A DNA stretch of 21,899 nucleotides, taken from assembly GCA_040752295.1 (NCBI GenBank), contig JBFMFE010000173.1, positions 1 to 21,899 on the forward strand. Direction: 5' to 3'. The notes beneath the pieces were generated by a model. The model was not told the DNA's origin, made no database searches, and saw only the letters and a list, made by a program, of their open reading frames with translations. Shown here piece by piece: positions 13,926 through 21,892 of this stretch (positions within the stretch are counted from its first letter, which is position 1; every line of letters starts with the position of its first letter). The translations under genes and the position numbers were made by a program. Source of the DNA: JBFMFE01 sp040752295. GTDB taxonomy: Bacteria > UBP15 > UBA6099 > JBFMBQ01.

Positions 13926-15339
13926 GTGCCCGGACCGACGCCGCCTGCCTGCCGGCACGGCGCCGCGCGCCGGGACGGGACACCTGCGCATCGCCTTCGA
14001 GTACGGCGCCGACGGAAAACTCGTCCGCAAAACAGCGGGAGAAAACGAGACGATGTACCGATACGACGTCCAGACGGGTTTCCTCAACCGAGCGAGCGAT
14101 GACGACAGCGATGCGGTGTTCGGCACGTACAACGCCGCCGGCGACCTCGAGGCGATGGCGGTTCTCTCGAAGGGAGACATCACAACCGCCCAGCCGTTCG
14201 TGCGCTACGCTTACGCCTACGACCCCCTCGGCAACCGCACAGCGATGACTGTGAAGTACGGTCAGACCACGCTCGACACCGACTACGAGTACGATGCCCT
14301 GAACCGGATCGTCGAAATGCACGACCCGTGGGGACACGGGTACGAATTCGCCTACGACGAGCAGGGGCGCCGCACGGAGCTTTACCTGCCGTACGGCGGA
14401 TACACCCGATACGAGTACACGCCCGCCGGCATGCTGAAGCGCCTGACGAACATGATTGACAGGCGCCCCGCCGGGGGACTGAACCTGATATCGAGTTTCA
14501 CATACGACTACGACGAGGTCGGCAAGCGGGTGGGGATGCGCATAAGCGACGGCACGCCCGGCGGGGGGAACATGTTAGATTACGCCTACGACGACCTCGA
14601 CAGGCTCATAAGCGCGGACTACCAGGCGCCGCAGATGCCCCCCGGCTTCCACAACGAGTATTACGCATACGACGACGTGGGGAACAGAACTACCGAGGAA
14701 TCGGTTCACGACAACCTGAACCGCCTTATCGAAAACTGGACGCATACTTACAACTATGACCACAATGGAAACATGATAGAGCGGACGAAAAAACAGACGA
14801 GCGGAGAGGAAACGTTCCATTACGATCCTGAAAACAGACTTGCAGGTTATAACCTTAACTTGAGTACCGGCAAGATGAAAGCGAAATACACGTATGACTT
14901 CAACGGGCGAAGAATCGGGAAGGTTCTGAATCCGGATGGGGATGTAACGTTCAATTCCGGCGATGAGGATTATTGGAAGTATATCTACGACGGCGATGAT
15001 ATAATATTGGAATTCAAGTGGGACCCGGTGAAGCAAACAAATAGCCTGTTTTCCCAATACGTCCACGGACCCGGCATAGACGAGCCGCTTTTGTGGCGGG
15101 TGGATGTTGATGGAGACGGTGTGATCAGGGGCGCTAGTGAAACGTTTGTTTATCACTATGACGGGCTGGGAAGCGTGACGGAGATAACAAATAGATACGG
15201 AGAGATAGTGGCTACTTACAGGTATGACTCATTCGGCAACGCTCTTGATTTAAACTACTCCCCACTGGGAGATAAGAACTGCGGCGAACTTGCGGGTATC
15301 AACAGGTTCAGATACACGGGGAGGGAGTGGGATTTTTAA
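13924..15339 (+). CDS. Rhs/YD-repeat protein fragment, 5'-truncated and interrupted before its toxin tip
   Basis: YD-repeat coding similarity begins near 13981 and continues for about 450 codons with many units (YDPLGNRT, YDALNRIVE, YDEQGRRTELY, YDDLDRLI, YDDVGNRTTEE, YDHNGNMIE, YDFNGRRIGK). It ends with the core closing motifs YHYDGLGSVTEITN, YRYDSFGN and FRYTGREWD. Rhs cores form a shell enclosing a C-terminal toxin. The usual 1000-residue N-terminal part, signal and secretion domains are absent; the frame opens inside the preceding terminator, no good start exists, and the first in-frame ATG is 14053. It is therefore probably an orphan fragment. The stop TAA at 15337-15339 falls where families continue with D-F-E-T-G-L-Y-Y-Y, and that continuation is in another frame. 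Base composition changes from GC-rich to AT-rich around 14700. Confidence 0.78.
   Translation: MCPDRRRLPAGTAPRAGTGHLRIAFEYGADGKLVRKTAGENETMYRYDVQTGFLNRASDDDSDAVFGTYNAAGDLEAMAVLSKGDITTAQPFVRYAYAYDPLGNRTAMTVKYGQTTLDTDYEYDALNRIVEMHDPWGHGYEFAYDEQGRRTELYLPYGGYTRYEYTPAGMLKRLTNMIDRRPAGGLNLISSFTYDYDEVGKRVGMRISDGTPGGGNMLDYAYDDLDRLISADYQAPQMPPGFHNEYYAYDDVGNRTTEESVHDNLNRLIENWTHTYNYDHNGNMIERTKKQTSGEETFHYDPENRLAGYNLNLSTGKMKAKYTYDFNGRRIGKVLNPDGDVTFNSGDEDYWKYIYDGDDIILEFKWDPVKQTNSLFSQYVHGPGIDEPLLWRVDVDGDGVIRGASETFVYHYDGLGSVTEITNRYGEIVATYRYDSFGNALDLNYSPLGDKNCGELAGINRFRYTGREWDF
13943..13957. repeat. GCCTGCCTGCCGGCA copy at the left side of the Rhs cassette
   Basis: These 15 bases are identical to the first 15 bases of the 22-bp palindrome at 21821-21842 and related to the tract at 17221-17431. 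The copy lies between the terminator and the Rhs coding similarity. Confidence 0.5.
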
Positions 15340-15941
15340 CTTTATTATATTATTATAGAGCAAGAACATACTGTACTGTAACCGGCATATTTTTTCAAGA
15401 GGATCCAAAATACGAAGAAAATCTTTATTCTTACTCATCAGCAAATCCAATTAATTTAATTGACCCTAGCGGAGAAATAGTTCAACTTCTTACCCCCGAT
15501 ACATATCTAGATATAGGTTTTATTGGTTGGGATATACATGATATTATTAAAAACCCCAGAAGTGCAAAAAATTGGGTGGCATTGGGGCTGGATATTGTTG
15601 GTGCGGCAGTACCTATAGCAACTGGGTTAGGACGTGGGATGAAAGTTGCCACGAGAGTTAGGACAGTTAAAAATATAGAAAAAATACATAAGAATCATTT
15701 GTTGCCAAGACAGTTTTTAAAGAAATTTAAAGAAGCAGGAATTGACGAAGAATATATAATAAAATTAGAAGAAAAGATACATTTAAGAGGTGTGCATGGC
15801 AAAGGACTTGATGATATACCAGGAGGATGGAATAAAGAATGGAAGGAATTCCTTAAAGGAAATCCAAGCAAAGAAGAAATATTGTCTAAGATGGAAGAAA
15901 TGATTGAACGTTATAAACTCAGAGAATACGAGATTCCCTGA
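15327..15941 (+). CDS. Rhs C-terminal toxin tip, predicted HNH-like nuclease (frame-shifted from its core)
   Basis: The frame opens with the end of a canonical Rhs core: LYYYRART, FQEDPKYEENLYSYSSANPINLIDPSG. The DPSG motif (46-49 in this frame) normally marks the boundary to the toxin. Next comes a hydrophobic pretoxin-like stretch (YLDIGFIGWDIHDIIKNPR, then VALGLDIVGAAVPIATGLGRG). The final domain has NHLLPRQF (His124), then IHLRGVHGKG (His152, His157) and WNKEWKEF. Spaced histidines of this kind suggest an HNH/Endo VII-like metal-dependent nuclease, as in SitA-type toxins of myxobacteria. One base appears missing relative to the core frame near 15337. Unless the frame is corrected, the tip is not fused to the core. 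The immunity gene starts 5 bp after the stop. The low GC content marks recent acquisition. Confidence 0.75.
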   Translation: MGFLTLLYYYRARTYCTVTGIFFQEDPKYEENLYSYSSANPINLIDPSGEIVQLLTPDTYLDIGFIGWDIHDIIKNPRSAKNWVALGLDIVGAAVPIATGLGRGMKVATRVRTVKNIEKIHKNHLLPRQFLKKFKEAGIDEEYIIKLEEKIHLRGVHGKGLDDIPGGWNKEWKEFLKGNPSKEEILSKMEEMIERYKLREYEIP

Positions 15942-15946
15942 ATGTT

Positions 15947-17095
15947 ATGAACAACTTCTTCAGACTTTACGAATGTGATAATAATAGGCTAGCAGAGTGG
16001 GATAATGATTTTAATTATTATGACCCGAGAGGAAATATGTGCGATAAGTGTGAACGAATATACGACAGAGATCCGTTGATACATCCTGAGTATCTTAAGG
16101 TAGTGTTGCCTTCTCCAAAAATTGATGATGTTGTATGGACATGGTATGGCGAGTGTTTACTCACTGAGAAAGTCGCAAATATTCTTGAAGATAACAAAGT
16201 AACGGGATACGAGTTGAGACCAGTAATAATAAAAAAGGTAAAGCGGGTTAGAAAAAAGGATTATAAGGTTCCAATTCTTAAAGAACTTGTAGTTACAGGT
16301 AAAGGCGGGGAACCACATAAATCATCAAGGATAAAGGTTGAATTTATATGTGAGGAGTGCGGCAGGAAAAAATATACTCCCATTATTAAAGGTTTAATAA
16401 TTGATGAGAATAAATGGGATGGAACTGACACTTTTACAATAGAAGGATTTAGTAAGTATATAATGATCTCTAATAAAGTCAAAAACATATTCGAATCACA
16501 TAAAATAACTGGATGTGTGTTTATACCATCAGAGAACATTAAACCACATATATCTTTAGGAAAAATATTCGGAGTAAAAGCAAAAGACGCGGAAGAAATA
16601 ATATTAAACATGGAAGAGACTGATTTTTTAGTACGATTGATATTTGAAGAATTTGAGAAAATGGCGCCATGGCACGAAGTGAAATTCGATTCAGAATATT
16701 GGAGGAAGAAATGGAGCAAGATTGTTGCCGGCAAGGAGAAAGTGGAATTGAGTACAATATACGGGTTTTCAGATAGTATATTGTATGGGGTGTTCAAAAT
16801 CCATGAAGGTATTCACTTTACATCCCCCAAGACCCCCGATAAAGTTTCAGGAACGATAAAGATATCGTGGAAGATGGTTGGAAAAATTGATGCTCCTCCA
16901 CCTTATCATGTAAATTGCTATATTGTTGGGAAAAAGAAACAACTCATACACACCGGACCTTTAGATCGACATCCGATTGAGTATGACACCACTCAAATAA
17001 ATGATGGAGTTAAAAGACTCGATATAAGTTTATGGAGTGGAGAACATCGTATATCCAGCGATATTATTTTTATACAAGTTAAAAATAACAAATGA
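15947..17095 (+). CDS. Predicted immunity protein, double-CxxC type with C-terminal Ig-like domain
   Basis: This 382-aa protein lies directly after the toxin tip in equally AT-rich DNA, the standard place for an immunity gene. It has two similar halves, each with a Cys pair followed by a segment on locating a residue range: CDKC (32-35) with LLTEKVANILEDNKVTGYELRPV, and CEECG (135-139) with MISNKVKNIFESHKITGCVFIP. This layout recalls the double-CXXCG (SitI6/TIGR02264-like) immunity family, although the first pair lacks the Gly. Residues about 300-380 look like a bacterial Ig-like (Big_9-type) fold (GTIKISW, YDTTQINDGVKRLDISLW, DIIFIQVKN), longer than the usual 200-250-aa family members. It presumably binds and blocks the toxin in the cytoplasm. 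No signal peptide is seen. The assignment rests on motif memory. Confidence 0.72.
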   Translation: MNNFFRLYECDNNRLAEWDNDFNYYDPRGNMCDKCERIYDRDPLIHPEYLKVVLPSPKIDDVVWTWYGECLLTEKVANILEDNKVTGYELRPVIIKKVKRVRKKDYKVPILKELVVTGKGGEPHKSSRIKVEFICEECGRKKYTPIIKGLIIDENKWDGTDTFTIEGFSKYIMISNKVKNIFESHKITGCVFIPSENIKPHISLGKIFGVKAKDAEEIILNMEETDFLVRLIFEEFEKMAPWHEVKFDSEYWRKKWSKIVAGKEKVELSTIYGFSDSILYGVFKIHEGIHFTSPKTPDKVSGTIKISWKMVGKIDAPPPYHVNCYIVGKKKQLIHTGPLDRHPIEYDTTQINDGVKRLDISLWSGEHRISSDIIFIQVKNNK

Positions 17096-17220
17096 AGCAT
17101 AAAAAGTTATTAAGACTCGACTCCAATAAAGGAATTATATTTATCGGCGACAGCGCGGGGCGCGTGTTCAAGCTCCACACCGGCGATTGCAGGAAAATGG
17201 GGTCAGAGCTGGAAAATTGA
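17092..17220 (+). CDS. Small chimeric ORF (42 aa), probably a gene remnant
   Basis: Its ATG overlaps the immunity gene stop (ATGA), and it runs to the TGA at 17218-17220. The first 17 codons are AT-rich like the cassette; from about 17150 the DNA becomes GC-rich and encodes GDSAGRVFKLHTGDC, which resembles a unit of a beta-propeller/PQQ-like repeat. I read it as a junction between the AT-rich insert and the 3' scrap of a host gene, not necessarily a functional protein. Confidence 0.35.
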   Translation: MKHKKLLRLDSNKGIIFIGDSAGRVFKLHTGDCRKMGSELEN

Positions 17221-17225
17221 ATTTT
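17199..17225 (+). other. GGGGTCAGAGCT-type element, RAYT/IS200-like flank resemblance
   Basis: GGGGTCAGAGCT (17199-17210) is followed by an AAAATTGAATTTT stretch. From memory, similar sequences flank REP-associated tyrosine transposase genes in many environmental genomes. No transposase is present, so this is at most a relic. Confidence 0.3.
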
Positions 17226-17431
17226 GGGGCGCCTGTCTGCGTGCCTGTCCGACGCCTGCCTGCGCAATTCACCTGTCCGCCAGCAAGACAGGCGCAGACA
17301 ATTGACGAATACCTGCCTGCCGACCCCTGTCTGCCGTGCACGGCACAGGCAGGCTTGTCTGCCGTGCACGGCACAGGCAGGCAGCGGGGCAGGCAGGCGC
17401 ACAGGCGGGCAGAACAGGCAGGCGGCGTTCT
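17221..17431. repeat. GCCTGCC/GCAGGCAG-rich repeat tract with a 27-bp tandem pair
   Basis: The tract contains many GCCTGCC or GGCAGGC copies in both orientations. A perfect 27-bp direct repeat occupies 17328-17354 and 17356-17382, each with the 14-bp palindrome TGCCGTGCACGGCA at its core (17332-17345, 17360-17373). The inverted pair GCGCCTGTC / GACAGGCGC lies at 17229-17237 and 17287-17295. It fills the space between the Rhs cassette and mfd; no gene is supported. Confidence 0.65.
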
Positions 17432-17483
17432 GCGGCTGTTTCGGCGCTGCTTGCCGCACGCGGACGCCGGGGTGGGGGGGCTG

Positions 17484-20400
17484 TCAGTGTTCCCGCTGAA
17501 GGATTTGCGTCAGGCGTGAGAAGAGGCGCAGGAATTCGTCCGGGAGGCGCTGCTGGAGGACCGTTTTGTGAATCAGGCGCAGGCGGTCCTTGAGGAAGAC
17601 GAGTTCGACGCCGCCGGAGGCGGAGGGCGCGGCGGCGCGCAGCGCCTCGAAGCTGTCGCGCCCGCGGAAGTGCACGTCCGTTGTTCCGTTCCGGTGGGAG
17701 GTTTTCATGCGCGACACGCCGGCATCCGTGCACGCGATTCGCAGGCGCTGCGCCGCGAGGAAGTTTCTCACGGTGCGCGGTGGGGTGCCGAACCTGTCGG
17801 CGATTTCGTCAGCCGCCGCGGTGATTTCGCCTTCCGTGCGTGCGGACACGAGGCGCTTGTAGAGGCTGGTGCGCTGTGCGGAGTCGGCGACGTACACGGC
17901 GGGGATGTACGCGTCGAGTCCAAGCTCGATCGCCGCCTTCGGCGGCGGTGCGGCGATGCTGCCCTTGAGCCTGCCGACGGACTCCGTGAGCATGGCGCAG
18001 AAGAGGTTGAAGCCGACCTCCGTGATGTACCCGTGCTGTTCTCTGCCGAGGAGGTTTCCCGCGCCGCGTATTTCGAGGTCGCGCATGGCGAGGCGGTATC
18101 CGGAGCCGAGTTCGGCGAAGTCCTTCAGCGCCTCGAGGCGTTTTCGCGCCGAGTCGGTCACCGCGCGGTGCGGCGTGTAGAAGAAGTGTGCGTAGGACTG
18201 GCGGTAGGACCTTCCGACGCGCCCGCGGAGCTGGTAGAGCTGCGCAAGCCCGAAGTTCTCCGCGCCGGCGACGATGAGGGTGTTCGCGTTCGGTATGTCA
18301 ATGCCGTTCTCGATTATCGTCGTGCAGAGGAGGACGTCGTGTTCTCCGGCAAGGAACCGTATCATCGTGTTTTCGAGTTCTCTTTCGGGCATTTTTCCGT
18401 GTCCCACGGCGACGCGCGCGCGGGGAAAGGCGGCTTCGAGAAAAGCGCGCGCCCTGTGGATGGTGGCGACGTCGTTGTGGAGGTAAAAGACCTGCCCGTC
18501 GCGGGCAAGCTCGCGTTCGACGGCGAGGCGCAGCGATTCCATGTTCCATTCCTCGACGAACGTCTTCACCGCCCTGCGCTCCTCCGGGGCGGTCTCGATG
18601 AGGCTCACGTCGCGAAGCCCGATCAGCCCCATGTGAAGCGTGCGGGGGATGGGCGTCGCGGTGAGTGTCAGGACGTCCACGTTCTTTCTCAGCAGCTTGA
18701 TCTTCTCCTTCTGGCGCACGCCGAACCGCTGTTCCTCGTCAATGATCAGCAGACCGAGGTCGTGGAAGGCGACGTCCTTCTGGAGCAGGCGGTGGGTGCC
18801 GATCACGACGTCGGCGTCGCCGGAGGCGATCCGCCGGAGAATCCGCTTCTGTTCGCCGCGCGATTTGAACCGGCTCAGGACCTCGACGCTGACGGGGAAG
18901 CGCGATAGCCTGCGGCGGAAGGTCTCACCGTGCTGGTGGGCGAGTATGGTGGTGGGGGCGATGAGGGCGACCTGTCTGCGTTCGAGGGCGGCTTTCAGGG
19001 CGGCGCGGACGGCGACCTCGGTCTTGCCGTATCCGACGTCCCCGCACACGAGGCGGTCCATCGGACCCGCCCTCTCCATGTCGCGCTTCACCTCGGAGAT
19101 GGCGAGCGACTGGTCGGGGGTCTCGTCGAACGGGAACGAACTCTCAAGCTCCATCATGAAGAGGTCGTCGGGCTGGAACGCGTGCCCGGGGATGCTCTCG
19201 CGTTCCTCGTAGAGGCGGTAGAGTGTGGCGGCGAGTTCCTCGACCTTTTCGCTGACGCGGCGCTTCACGCGTCCCCACCTGCCCGAATGGAGCGGGTAGA
19301 TGCGGGGAAGCGCTTTTCCCCCGCCGATGTACTTTTCGATGCGTTCTATCTGCTCGATGGGTACGAACAGGCGGTCGTTTCCGGCGTATTTGATGGAGAA
19401 GAAATCCCTTTTTTCTCCGTCGGGCGTCGCCTCCGTGGAGATGCCCTGATATATCCCGACACCGTGGTCAACGTGCACAACGAAGTCGCCCGGTTTTATG
19501 TCCGCCGGGGCGAGTACGGGTGCGCGGTCGTCCGACGGCGCGCGCCTGATCGCCGGCTCCGGGCGCCGCGCGAAGACCTCCGAGTCCGTGAACACGGCGA
19601 GGGGAACGTCGTCGAGTCGGAAGCCGCCCTGTACGTCGCCCTCCCACATGCCGTCCGGGCGGATGCCCGTTTCCCCGAAGTGCCGCTCGAGGCGTTTTTT
19701 GTACCGCGACAGCACCGCCACCTTCCCCCGCGCGCATTCCCGGCGCAGAATCCCGTCCATGCCGTCCAGGTCGAGCGGCAGGGGAGGGAGGGGGCGCAGG
19801 GGAAGGGAAACGCCGGCGCCGTCCCGCGGCTGCGAGGTGTCGAGGCTGAAGAGGGGTCCGCGGGCTGAGATTTCTTCTTCGGGCAGATAGATTCCCTCCA
19901 GTACGGCGTCGGGGTCGCTGAATCCCTCGCGCGGAAGCCAGGCGCGGTCCTTGTGCATCGAGCGGTCGAACTCCTCTGCGCCCCGTTCGCCGTCCACGAC
20001 GACGGTCGCCCGGAACCGCGCCTCGGCGGGCAGCGAGGCTGCCGCGCCGAACGGGACGGGATAGAGGATGCCGCCGTCGAAGCGTATTTTTCTCGCGATC
20101 GCCTCCGCGTGGTCGGGTCGGACCCACGGCGGCGCCATCGCCGGCGGCGCGACCGTTTCCCAGGCTGGGGTGACGACCGCGCCCGGCGCGCCCGCGCTCG
20201 AACGCTGCGTCGCGGGGTCGAAAAGGCGTATCTGTTCGAGCGCGTCGCCTAAAAATTCAAGCCTCACCGGCGCCATGTCCGAGGCTGGAAAGACGTCTAT
20301 AACGCCGCCGCGGCGGCTGAACTGTCCTTCCCGCTCGACCGCGGCGCAAGGCTCGTATCCGGTGTCCGCCAGGAACTCCGCGAGCCGTCCAGGCGGCTCC

Positions 20401-20834
20401 GCGTGACCCGCGGCGAGCTGCTTCGTCAGCCGCGCGTAAGCCTCTCTCGAAAGCGTTCTCCGCAGGAGTCCCTCCCGTGTGGTCAGCAGGAGAAGGGACT
20501 GGTCCGCGGCGCCGCGGTACAGCCTTTCGAGCGCACGGAGGCGCTTTCTTCGCGTGTCCAGCGTCACGGCGGGCGAGTTCGTCTCCGGGAGGGAATATCC
20601 GGGGAGAACGAGCGTCTCCACGCGCCGATCCTCCACTCCGTTCAGGAACGCGATCTCCTCCTCCATCCTGTACGCGCGGTCCATAGAGGGAAAGACCACG
20701 GCGACCGTGCCGCCCGCGCCGCAGGCGGCGGCGTGGAGGAACAGGGCGAGCGAAAATCCCTGAAAGTTACCCGCGCGAAAGCCCGCGGGGGAAGACGCGA
20801 AGTCGTCCAAAAGCCCCGCCGCCGACGGACTCAT
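17484..20834 (-). CDS. mfd: Transcription-repair coupling factor Mfd
   Basis: From the ATG at 20832-20834 the protein is about 1116 aa, normal for Mfd. It has the UvrB-like N-terminal module (REGQFSRRGGVIDVFP), the RNA-polymerase-interacting CarD-like domain from about residue 446 (KPGDFVVHVDHGVGIYQGI) and a RecG-like translocase. Walker A is GDVGYGKTE (598-606), Walker B DEEQRFG (699-702), and TATPIPRTLHMGLIGLRD and QLRGRVGRS follow. The last part is the TRCF C-terminal domain (ELGLDAYIP, ADEIADRFGTPP). Mfd removes polymerase stalled at lesions and recruits UvrA. The frame is open to 20930, and ATG 20867 is an alternative, but the extra codons have poor codon use, no ribosome-binding site, and the longest form overlaps the DUF72 gene. 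It lies 49 bp downstream of DUF72 on the same strand. Confidence 0.95.
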   Translation of the reverse strand: MSPSAAGLLDDFASSPAGFRAGNFQGFSLALFLHAAACGAGGTVAVVFPSMDRAYRMEEEIAFLNGVEDRRVETLVLPGYSLPETNSPAVTLDTRRKRLRALERLYRGAADQSLLLLTTREGLLRRTLSREAYARLTKQLAAGHAEPPGRLAEFLADTGYEPCAAVEREGQFSRRGGVIDVFPASDMAPVRLEFLGDALEQIRLFDPATQRSSAGAPGAVVTPAWETVAPPAMAPPWVRPDHAEAIARKIRFDGGILYPVPFGAAASLPAEARFRATVVVDGERGAEEFDRSMHKDRAWLPREGFSDPDAVLEGIYLPEEEISARGPLFSLDTSQPRDGAGVSLPLRPLPPLPLDLDGMDGILRRECARGKVAVLSRYKKRLERHFGETGIRPDGMWEGDVQGGFRLDDVPLAVFTDSEVFARRPEPAIRRAPSDDRAPVLAPADIKPGDFVVHVDHGVGIYQGISTEATPDGEKRDFFSIKYAGNDRLFVPIEQIERIEKYIGGGKALPRIYPLHSGRWGRVKRRVSEKVEELAATLYRLYEERESIPGHAFQPDDLFMMELESSFPFDETPDQSLAISEVKRDMERAGPMDRLVCGDVGYGKTEVAVRAALKAALERRQVALIAPTTILAHQHGETFRRRLSRFPVSVEVLSRFKSRGEQKRILRRIASGDADVVIGTHRLLQKDVAFHDLGLLIIDEEQRFGVRQKEKIKLLRKNVDVLTLTATPIPRTLHMGLIGLRDVSLIETAPEERRAVKTFVEEWNMESLRLAVERELARDGQVFYLHNDVATIHRARAFLEAAFPRARVAVGHGKMPERELENTMIRFLAGEHDVLLCTTIIENGIDIPNANTLIVAGAENFGLAQLYQLRGRVGRSYRQSYAHFFYTPHRAVTDSARKRLEALKDFAELGSGYRLAMRDLEIRGAGNLLGREQHGYITEVGFNLFCAMLTESVGRLKGSIAAPPPKAAIELGLDAYIPAVYVADSAQRTSLYKRLVSARTEGEITAAADEIADRFGTPPRTVRNFLAAQRLRIACTDAGVSRMKTSHRNGTTDVHFRGRDSFEALRAAAPSASGGVELVFLKDRLRLIHKTVLQQRLPDEFLRLFSRLTQILQREH

Positions 20835-20883
20835 TGTGAAGAGATGTGATGGACAGCGCGCCGTCATGGGGGGAGGGGAGGGG

Positions 20884-21696
20884 TTATTCCATGGGCAGTT
20901 CGCCCTGGCGCGGGGGCGGACGAAGCTCAATTCCGAGAATCCGCGCCATCCTCTCTGCGTTCCGCGGCGCCCGCCCGAAATGGCAGTTGTTGAAGAACAG
21001 GAGGACGGTGTCGCATTCCCCGTCGAGGCGCTTTATCGCCGGAACCCATTCGAGCAGTTCCCCGTCGCTGTAGTCGTAGTTGTACCTGTCGGAGCCTTTG
21101 CGGGGGCGCCACCAGTCGGTCGAGTTTCTGCCGTGGAACCTGACGTACGCGGTGGCAGTTGTTGCGCGCGCGACGGGCGGAATCAGCCCCTCGAGCCGCG
21201 GCTCGTCCACCATGCAGAACCCTATGTCCGCGGCGCACAGGGTTTCGAAGACGTCGTCGCGCAGCCAGGAGTCGTGCCTGAATTCGACGTGAAGGCTCTG
21301 TGCGCGGAACGAATCCCGCAGGCGCCTGATATAGTCGAGGTTCGGCGGCGCGAACCTGAAGCTCCAGGGGAACTGGGCGAGGAAGCCGAGCAGTTTTCCC
21401 GCGTCGCGCAGCGGCTGAACCGCCGCATTGAACACGGCGAGCGCGTCCGCGTCGAAATCCCTCGAATGAGTCATGCTTTTGTGCGTCTTTACCACGAAGT
21501 GGAAACCGTCGGGCGTTCTCCGCGCCATGCCGGCGAAAACGCCCGGCGGCGGTATGCGGTAGTAAGTGGAGTTCACTTCCGCCACGTTGAAATTTTTAGC
21601 GTAGAATTCGAGCATTTTTCCCGGCGGCGTCCCGTCGGGATAGAAAACGCCGACCCAGTCTCTGAAGCTGTAGCCCGAGGTTCCGATGCGCACCAT
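20884..21696 (-). CDS. DUF72 (YecE-like) family protein
   Basis: The 270-aa protein begins MVRIGTSGYSFRDWVGVFYP, the hallmark start of DUF72 proteins, and continues with FNVAEVNSTYYRIP, FHFVVKTHKSMTH, FLAQFPWSFRF, LHVEFRHDSWL, YVRFHGRN and LLFFNNCHFGRAPRNAERM. The fold is a TIM barrel; the biochemical role of the family is not established. I chose the ATG at 21694-21696 since conservation begins there; the open frame extends 20 codons upstream to a TTG but is Arg-rich and unlike the family. The weak ribosome-binding site GCGGAAA precedes the ATG. It may be co-transcribed with mfd, 49 bp downstream. Confidence 0.93.
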   Translation of the reverse strand: MVRIGTSGYSFRDWVGVFYPDGTPPGKMLEFYAKNFNVAEVNSTYYRIPPPGVFAGMARRTPDGFHFVVKTHKSMTHSRDFDADALAVFNAAVQPLRDAGKLLGFLAQFPWSFRFAPPNLDYIRRLRDSFRAQSLHVEFRHDSWLRDDVFETLCAADIGFCMVDEPRLEGLIPPVARATTATAYVRFHGRNSTDWWRPRKGSDRYNYDYSDGELLEWVPAIKRLDGECDTVLLFFNNCHFGRAPRNAERMARILGIELRPPPRQGELPME

Positions 21697-21820
21697 TTTC
21701 CGCCGCGCGCGCGTTCCGCGCCGGATTGACCGGCTCCCGCGAACGACCCGCGTCAATAAATCATATATTACCGGGTGAACTTTCGCACATTCTTCGTCAC
21801 GATGGATTGCGACGTCATCC

Positions 21821-21842
21821 GCCTGCCTGCCGGCAGGCAGGC
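21821..21842. repeat. 22-bp perfect palindrome (GCCTGCCTGCC and reverse complement)
   Basis: GCCTGCCTGCC (21821-21831) is followed directly by its exact reverse complement (21832-21842). Partial copies occur at 13943-13957 and in 17221-17431, making this a dispersed family in the genome. Confidence 0.7.
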
Positions 21843-21850
21843 CTTGGACT

Positions 21851-21892
21851 GCGGCGAGTCATCGCCGCCTTCACTCCCGCGCGGAGCGCGGG
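21851..21892. repeat. Two further hairpins upstream of DUF72
   Basis: GCGGCGA-GTCA-TCGCCGC (21851-21868) and CCCGCGC-GGA-GCGCGGG (21876-21892) are perfect 7-bp stems with short loops. With the palindrome at 21821 they make a three-hairpin cluster without T-tails. Confidence 0.55.

Noticed and set aside
17221..17431. Possible CRISPR array in the repeat-rich tract
   Set aside because: There are only two copies of a 27-bp repeat separated by one base, no spacers of regular length and no cas genes.
17568..20849. Several plus-strand frames opposite mfd
   Set aside because: They are mirror frames of a full-length Mfd and have no start signals or recognisable domains.
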